This document shows positions 60,639 through 64,000 of a DNA stretch of 64,000 nt, in pieces. The notes under the pieces are model-generated. The model had not been told where the DNA came from. It did no database searches and was given only the letters and a program-made list of their open reading frames with translations. Location: the NCBI RefSeq assembly GCF_003020585.1, contig NZ_PXUE01000002.1, positions 682,001 through 746,000 on the forward strand. The letters are read 5' to 3'. A program made the position numbers and the translations under genes. The DNA is from Chryseobacterium aurantiacum (lineage in GTDB: Bacteria; Bacteroidota; Bacteroidia; Flavobacteriales; Weeksellaceae). The stretch's first letter is position 1; the number at the start of each line of letters is the position of its first letter.

Positions 60639-61295
60639 ATGAAGAAGATTCTAACGGCATTTCTATTGCTGTGTTTTACCATTGCCTTTTCTCAGGAAAA
60701 AAAGCCCATGTTCTGGCAGGACATTCAAGAGTTCAAAAAACAGGATCAGCAGAATCCACCATCCCGAGATGCCATTTTATTTTTAGGAAGCTCTTCCTTT
60801 ACCAAATGGACAGATGTTGCTGATTATTTCCCAACTAAGACAATTATCAACAGAGGTTTCGGGGGTTCAAGGCTTACAGATCTCAATTATTTTGCTGATG
60901 ATCTTTTAGCGCCATATCAGCCTAAACAGATTATTATATATTGTGGGGAAAATGACTTTGCAGATAATCATCAGTTGAAAGCCCAAAAAGTTGTTAAAAG
61001 ATATAAAACCCTTTACAGAAAGATCCGTGAAAGATTTCCTAATATTGAAGTAGACTACATCTCTATAAAATATTCTCCGAGCAGAGAGAAGCTTTGGCCA
61101 CAAATGAAGGAAGCCAATAAAAGGATTGCCGCTTTTATGAAAAAGGAACCTAATGCTGAGTTTATTGATGTTACCAAGGCAATGGAAGACGCCAACGGAA
61201 ATGTCAGAAAAGATATTTTTGTGGAAGATATGCTCCATTTTAAGCCTGAGGGCTACCAAATCTGGACTAAGGTAATGAATCCTTATATGAAATAA
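60639..61295 (+). CDS. exported SGNH/GDSL-type esterase
   Basis: 218 residues from MKKILTAFLL at 60639; the earlier frame from 60588 begins inside the preceding terminator and is rejected. Signal peptide cut near residue 18 (AFS-QE). SGNH blocks: nucleophile Ser in LFLGSSSF (50-53), oxyanion Gly in NRGFGGSRLTD, Asn in YCGENDFAD (N105) and the Asp/His dyad in EDMLHFKPEGY near 198-202. It belongs to the PAF-acetylhydrolase-like subgroup. The substrate, perhaps an acetylated polysaccharide or lipid, is unknown. Confidence 0.9.
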   Translation: MKKILTAFLLLCFTIAFSQEKKPMFWQDIQEFKKQDQQNPPSRDAILFLGSSSFTKWTDVADYFPTKTIINRGFGGSRLTDLNYFADDLLAPYQPKQIIIYCGENDFADNHQLKAQKVVKRYKTLYRKIRERFPNIEVDYISIKYSPSREKLWPQMKEANKRIAAFMKKEPNAEFIDVTKAMEDANGNVRKDIFVEDMLHFKPEGYQIWTKVMNPYMK

Positions 61296-61313
61296 TCTAT
61301 AATCATGAAATAC

Positions 61314-61345
61314 AAAAAAAGACTCCCGATTGGGAGTCTTTTTTT
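61314..61345. terminator. bidirectional terminator between the SGNH gene and the DEAD-box helicase
   Basis: Stem AAAAAGACTCCC / GGGAGTCTTTTT with 4-base loop, A- and T-runs on both sides. Confidence 0.9.
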
Positions 61346-61348
61346 GTA

Positions 61349-62701
61349 TTATTTCTTTCTTTTCGATTTAGATATCGCTTTTTGTTGTGATCTGTTGGCT
61401 CCAAATTTCTTAGGTGCCTTTCTTTTTGATGGGCCACCCCAGTTCTCTTTAGTATTCTTCGCCTTTTTATCGTGGAAAGCTCCTCCTCCATCATTCAGTT
61501 TTACCTGAACCGGGTTTTTCATAACCACTTCATCTTTCTCAGAAGCAATTTTATTAGGATTGATTTTTACACCTTCTGGGAAGTCATTAAACTTTAGGTC
61601 CTTATCCATCAATAGCTCAATATCAAGAATCAAAGGCTCTTCCTTTTTGGTTACAAAAGTCACTGCCTTACCTTCTTTATCTGCTCTACCGGTTCTACCG
61701 ATTCTGTGAATATATTGTTCAGGGATATCTGGTGTTTCAAAGTTGATAACGTGGGTAATATTTGAGATATCCAGACCTCTTGCCATTACATCCGTAGTGA
61801 TTAGTCCTCTGATTTCTTCATTTTCAAAACTTTTCATCGCCTTAAGTCTATAGTTTTGAGACTTATTGGAGTGAATCACGTCAAACTGCTCTGGAAAAAG
61901 CTCATCAATCTTCGTGAAAAGCAAATCGGCATGCTTTTTATTATTATTAAAAATCAATACCTTGGACATGTCTGTATTATTCTTCAATAAATGCTCAAGT
62001 AGATTGATTTTAGTATTGAAGTTTTCAACTCTATAGGCCGTTTGTTCGATTTTTTCAAGAGGCGTTCCTGATTTTGCCAATGAAATTTCCACCGGACTGG
62101 CGAAATATTCGTCCAGCATATCATCTACAGCTTCCGTCATGGTTGCAGAGAAAAGAATATTCTGTCTCTTCTCTTTCATCATTTCGAAAATATGAGTCAA
62201 CTGTGGTCTGAAACCAAGGTTAAGCATTTCATCAAATTCGTCAATAATAAGCTTCTGAACTTCTTTCAGGGAAATTGCATTGTCTATGGAAAGGTCCATC
62301 ACTCTACCCGGAGTTCCTACTAGAATATCACAACCATCATTAAATAATAATTTCTGGGTATTGATATTTTTTCCACCATATATTCCGATTACTCTTGCTG
62401 TAATATTTTCTGTCAGTTTCTCAATGATTTCGGTTACCTGCACCACCAATTCTCTTGTAGGTACAAGTACTAGAACAGTTGGATTCCCTGTTTTACTATA
62501 CTTCCAAGTCTTTAGAACAGGTAAAAGATAGGCCAATGTTTTTCCGGTTCCGGTCTGTGCAATTCCCATTACATCTCTCCCGGAAAGGATAGGCTTTAAA
62601 CTTTTCTCCTGAATAGGTGTAGGCTCAAATAATTCTAAATCCGCTAAAACATCAAGAATCTTAACCGGTAGGTCAAAATCTGCAAAAGTGAGTTTTTCCA
62701 T
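61349..62701 (-). CDS. DEAD-box RNA helicase with DEFD Walker B variant
   Basis: 450 residues. Q motif FEPTPIQEKSLKP, Walker A AQTGTGKT at 48-55, PTRELVVQV, GTPGRVMD, Walker B reads DEFD at 154-157 instead of DEAD, SAT near 187, then HRIGRTGRADKEG. The Ala to Phe change is unusual but the acidic pair that holds Mg is kept. After the helicase core comes a basic, low-complexity tail of about 85 residues ending KKFGANRSQQKAISKSKRKK, likely for RNA binding, as in RhlE/CsdA-type ribosome-assembly helicases. The -7 box lies 4 bases before the ATG. Confidence 0.93.
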   Translation of the reverse strand: MEKLTFADFDLPVKILDVLADLELFEPTPIQEKSLKPILSGRDVMGIAQTGTGKTLAYLLPVLKTWKYSKTGNPTVLVLVPTRELVVQVTEIIEKLTENITARVIGIYGGKNINTQKLLFNDGCDILVGTPGRVMDLSIDNAISLKEVQKLIIDEFDEMLNLGFRPQLTHIFEMMKEKRQNILFSATMTEAVDDMLDEYFASPVEISLAKSGTPLEKIEQTAYRVENFNTKINLLEHLLKNNTDMSKVLIFNNNKKHADLLFTKIDELFPEQFDVIHSNKSQNYRLKAMKSFENEEIRGLITTDVMARGLDISNITHVINFETPDIPEQYIHRIGRTGRADKEGKAVTFVTKKEEPLILDIELLMDKDLKFNDFPEGVKINPNKIASEKDEVVMKNPVQVKLNDGGGAFHDKKAKNTKENWGGPSKRKAPKKFGANRSQQKAISKSKRKK

Positions 62702-62705
62702 TTTG

Positions 62706-62713
62706 CAAAGATA
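62706..62713 (-). promoter_or_regulatory. -7 element for the DEAD-box helicase
   Basis: Minus-strand TATCTTTG, perfect match, followed by only CAAA before the ATG. This predicts a leaderless transcript. Confidence 0.55.
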
Positions 62714-62826
62714 GGTATTAATATGTAGAATTTAAAATCAGGTTTAAAAGGGGGCGGATGATAGATTACAGGCTCCCATTAACAACCCTTAGATTGGCAT
62801 AATCACTTTTTTAACTTTTATCTTTT

Positions 62827-64000
62827 CTACTTTCTGGTTACCCTCAACAAAAGTATCAAAACTAAAATAACTGAAAAAACAAATCCTAAAACTGCAACAA
62901 CAGACAACTCGCCAATTCTTGGACCTGATTCTGAAGTAAATACTATAGAGGTTGCTATGATATTTGCACCCAGTATCATGGCTAAAATTAAATTGACAAC
63001 ACTGGACTTTATAAGTTGATTCGTCTTTTCTATATTTTTTATTTCACTGGAAACTGTGAACTTATTTTCATCGAGCTTTTGGAGCACAGAACGAAGTTCC
63101 TTGGGGATTTCATCTACATTATCTGTAAAATTCATCATCCTGTCCATTCCAGTTTTTAAAAGGTTCTTTGGGCTGATTTTTTTTGTAAATATTTTTCGGG
63201 TATAGGGATGAAGACTTTTTACAATGTCCAGATCCGGATTGATATTTCTTCCTACTCCCTCTATCAGGCTGATTCCTTTAAATAAAAGATAAAAATAATC
63301 AGGCATATAAAGTCTGTTATCTTTTAAAATATCTTTCATCTTATTAATGATCACCTGAACGTTGATTTCCTGTAATGATGAACTATGAACAAAATTCAGG
63401 ATGTCTTCCACATCATTTTCAAACCTCCTTTCATCCGGAATTTCATAGCTTATTGCCATTTTTTTAAGATAACGAACTATTTTATGTGGATTTTTGGCAA
63501 CAAAGCTTACAATCAGATTTTCAAGAATTTCCTTATCATTAGGCTGAATCTTTCCTACGGCACCAAAATCTATAAAGACAATTTTTCCGTCTTTTTTTAC
63601 GAGAATATTTCCGGCATGCGGATCTGCGTGAAAGAATCCATAATCCAGAATCTGGGAAACAAAGAGCCTTAAGCCGGTTTCAGAAACTTTTACAGGATCA
63701 ATATGATTTGCTAAAAGAACAGATTTATCCGTTACCTTAATTCCGTCAATGAATTCCATACAAAGAATATTATTGTTGGAAAATTCATCGTATACTTTAG
63801 GAACATAGGTTTCTTTATTATTTTTAAAATTAAGACGAAACTGCTGAATATTATTCTTTTCGTTGATCAGGGATACTTCTTCCAGTAATGATCTTTCGAA
63901 GGTTGAAATGGCCTGTTTCAGATTAAGCTTCTCTCCTATTTCTGAATAGGTGGATATTAATTTTTCAATATCCTTAATTAGAAGTAAATCATCTTCAATT
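62827..64000 (-). CDS. ubiB: ABC1/UbiB-family atypical kinase, N-terminus beyond window
   Basis: About 391 codons visible, open to the right edge; the N-terminal part lies outside. The frame upstream of the first internal Met (63759) continues in family sequence (VPKVYDEFSNNNILCMEF), so that Met is not the start. Kinase-like motifs: HADPHAGN catalytic loop, VFIDFGAVG metal loop. Two C-terminal hydrophobic helices close the chain (about the last 60 residues), as in UbiB/COQ8. Bacterial members support isoprenoid-quinone synthesis or lipid handling; in menaquinone-using flavobacteria the exact role is open. No neighbour in view explains it. Confidence 0.92.
   Translation of the reverse strand, partial: IEDDLLLIKDIEKLISTYSEIGEKLNLKQAISTFERSLLEEVSLINEKNNIQQFRLNFKNNKETYVPKVYDEFSNNNILCMEFIDGIKVTDKSVLLANHIDPVKVSETGLRLFVSQILDYGFFHADPHAGNILVKKDGKIVFIDFGAVGKIQPNDKEILENLIVSFVAKNPHKIVRYLKKMAISYEIPDERRFENDVEDILNFVHSSSLQEINVQVIINKMKDILKDNRLYMPDYFYLLFKGISLIEGVGRNINPDLDIVKSLHPYTRKIFTKKISPKNLLKTGMDRMMNFTDNVDEIPKELRSVLQKLDENKFTVSSEIKNIEKTNQLIKSSVVNLILAMILGANIIATSIVFTSESGPRIGELSVVAVLGFVFSVILVLILLLRVTRK

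Overview
The window looks like chromosomal DNA of a Bacteroidota member, most likely a Chryseobacterium-like flavobacterium (family Weeksellaceae). The reasons are AT-rich sequence, promoters with the Bacteroidota -7 element TAnnTTTG, two type IX secretion (T9SS) C-terminal sorting domains, a fused SecDF, an InsA-like small HTH protein, and an arginine operon with a succinyl/acetyl-ornithine-type transcarbamylase. The assignment comes from protein families, not from a database search. I saw no rRNA, tRNA, CRISPR array, prophage or intact insertion sequence. It reads as core genome with many short intergenic hairpins.

Layout. (1) 1-8627, minus strand: arginine operon GNAT-argG-argC-argD-argF'-argB-argE'-argH; argH runs off the left edge. 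Residue 90 of the transcarbamylase is Val, which predicts the N-succinyl branch. (2) 8788-20013, plus strand: a short-chain carboxylate module. It holds an InsA-like DNA-binding protein, an outer-membrane porin, an MHS-type MFS transporter, two small membrane proteins, a giant symporter-STAC-histidine kinase, a receiver-only response regulator, a PrpE-like acyl-CoA synthetase and acetyl-CoA synthetase. (3) 20355-29669: unknown small protein, bifunctional Rel/SpoT, NhaA, YihY/BrkB, RlmH, TrmL, a TPR protein, PAP2 phosphatase, TatA and a lipoprotein. (4) 29828-40000: TetA-like MFS, SecDF, T9SS-exported sugar dehydrogenase, HemN, Ycf48-like protein and an APC amino-acid permease. (5) 40147-46172: PnuC, a low-complexity GFR-repeat lipoprotein, DapF, MltG and a TonB-dependent-receptor-like barrel. 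(6) 46219-50023, minus strand: surface-sugar genes (cytidylyltransferase, methyltransferase, GalE, membrane protein, WbpE-like aminotransferase). (7) 50112-64000: T9SS subtilase, PEP carboxylase, Crp-like regulator, deformylase-like protein, LpdA, HxlR regulator, YqhD-like reductase, lipoprotein, SGNH hydrolase, DEAD-box helicase and a UbiB-like kinase cut by the right edge.

How the parts work together. The arginine operon is a nearly complete pathway from glutamate. The carboxylate module plausibly combines entry (porin, MFS), sensing (symporter-kinase) and activation to acyl-CoA (PrpE, Acs); it resembles the CrbS/CrbR-acs logic of gammaproteobacteria but its response regulator has no DNA-binding domain. 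Several start codons were moved downstream of the longest open frame because the longer start falls inside a promoter element, the neighbouring gene or unlikely N-terminal extensions. Many genes carry the -7 box only 4-7 bases before ATG, which suggests leaderless or near-leaderless transcripts.
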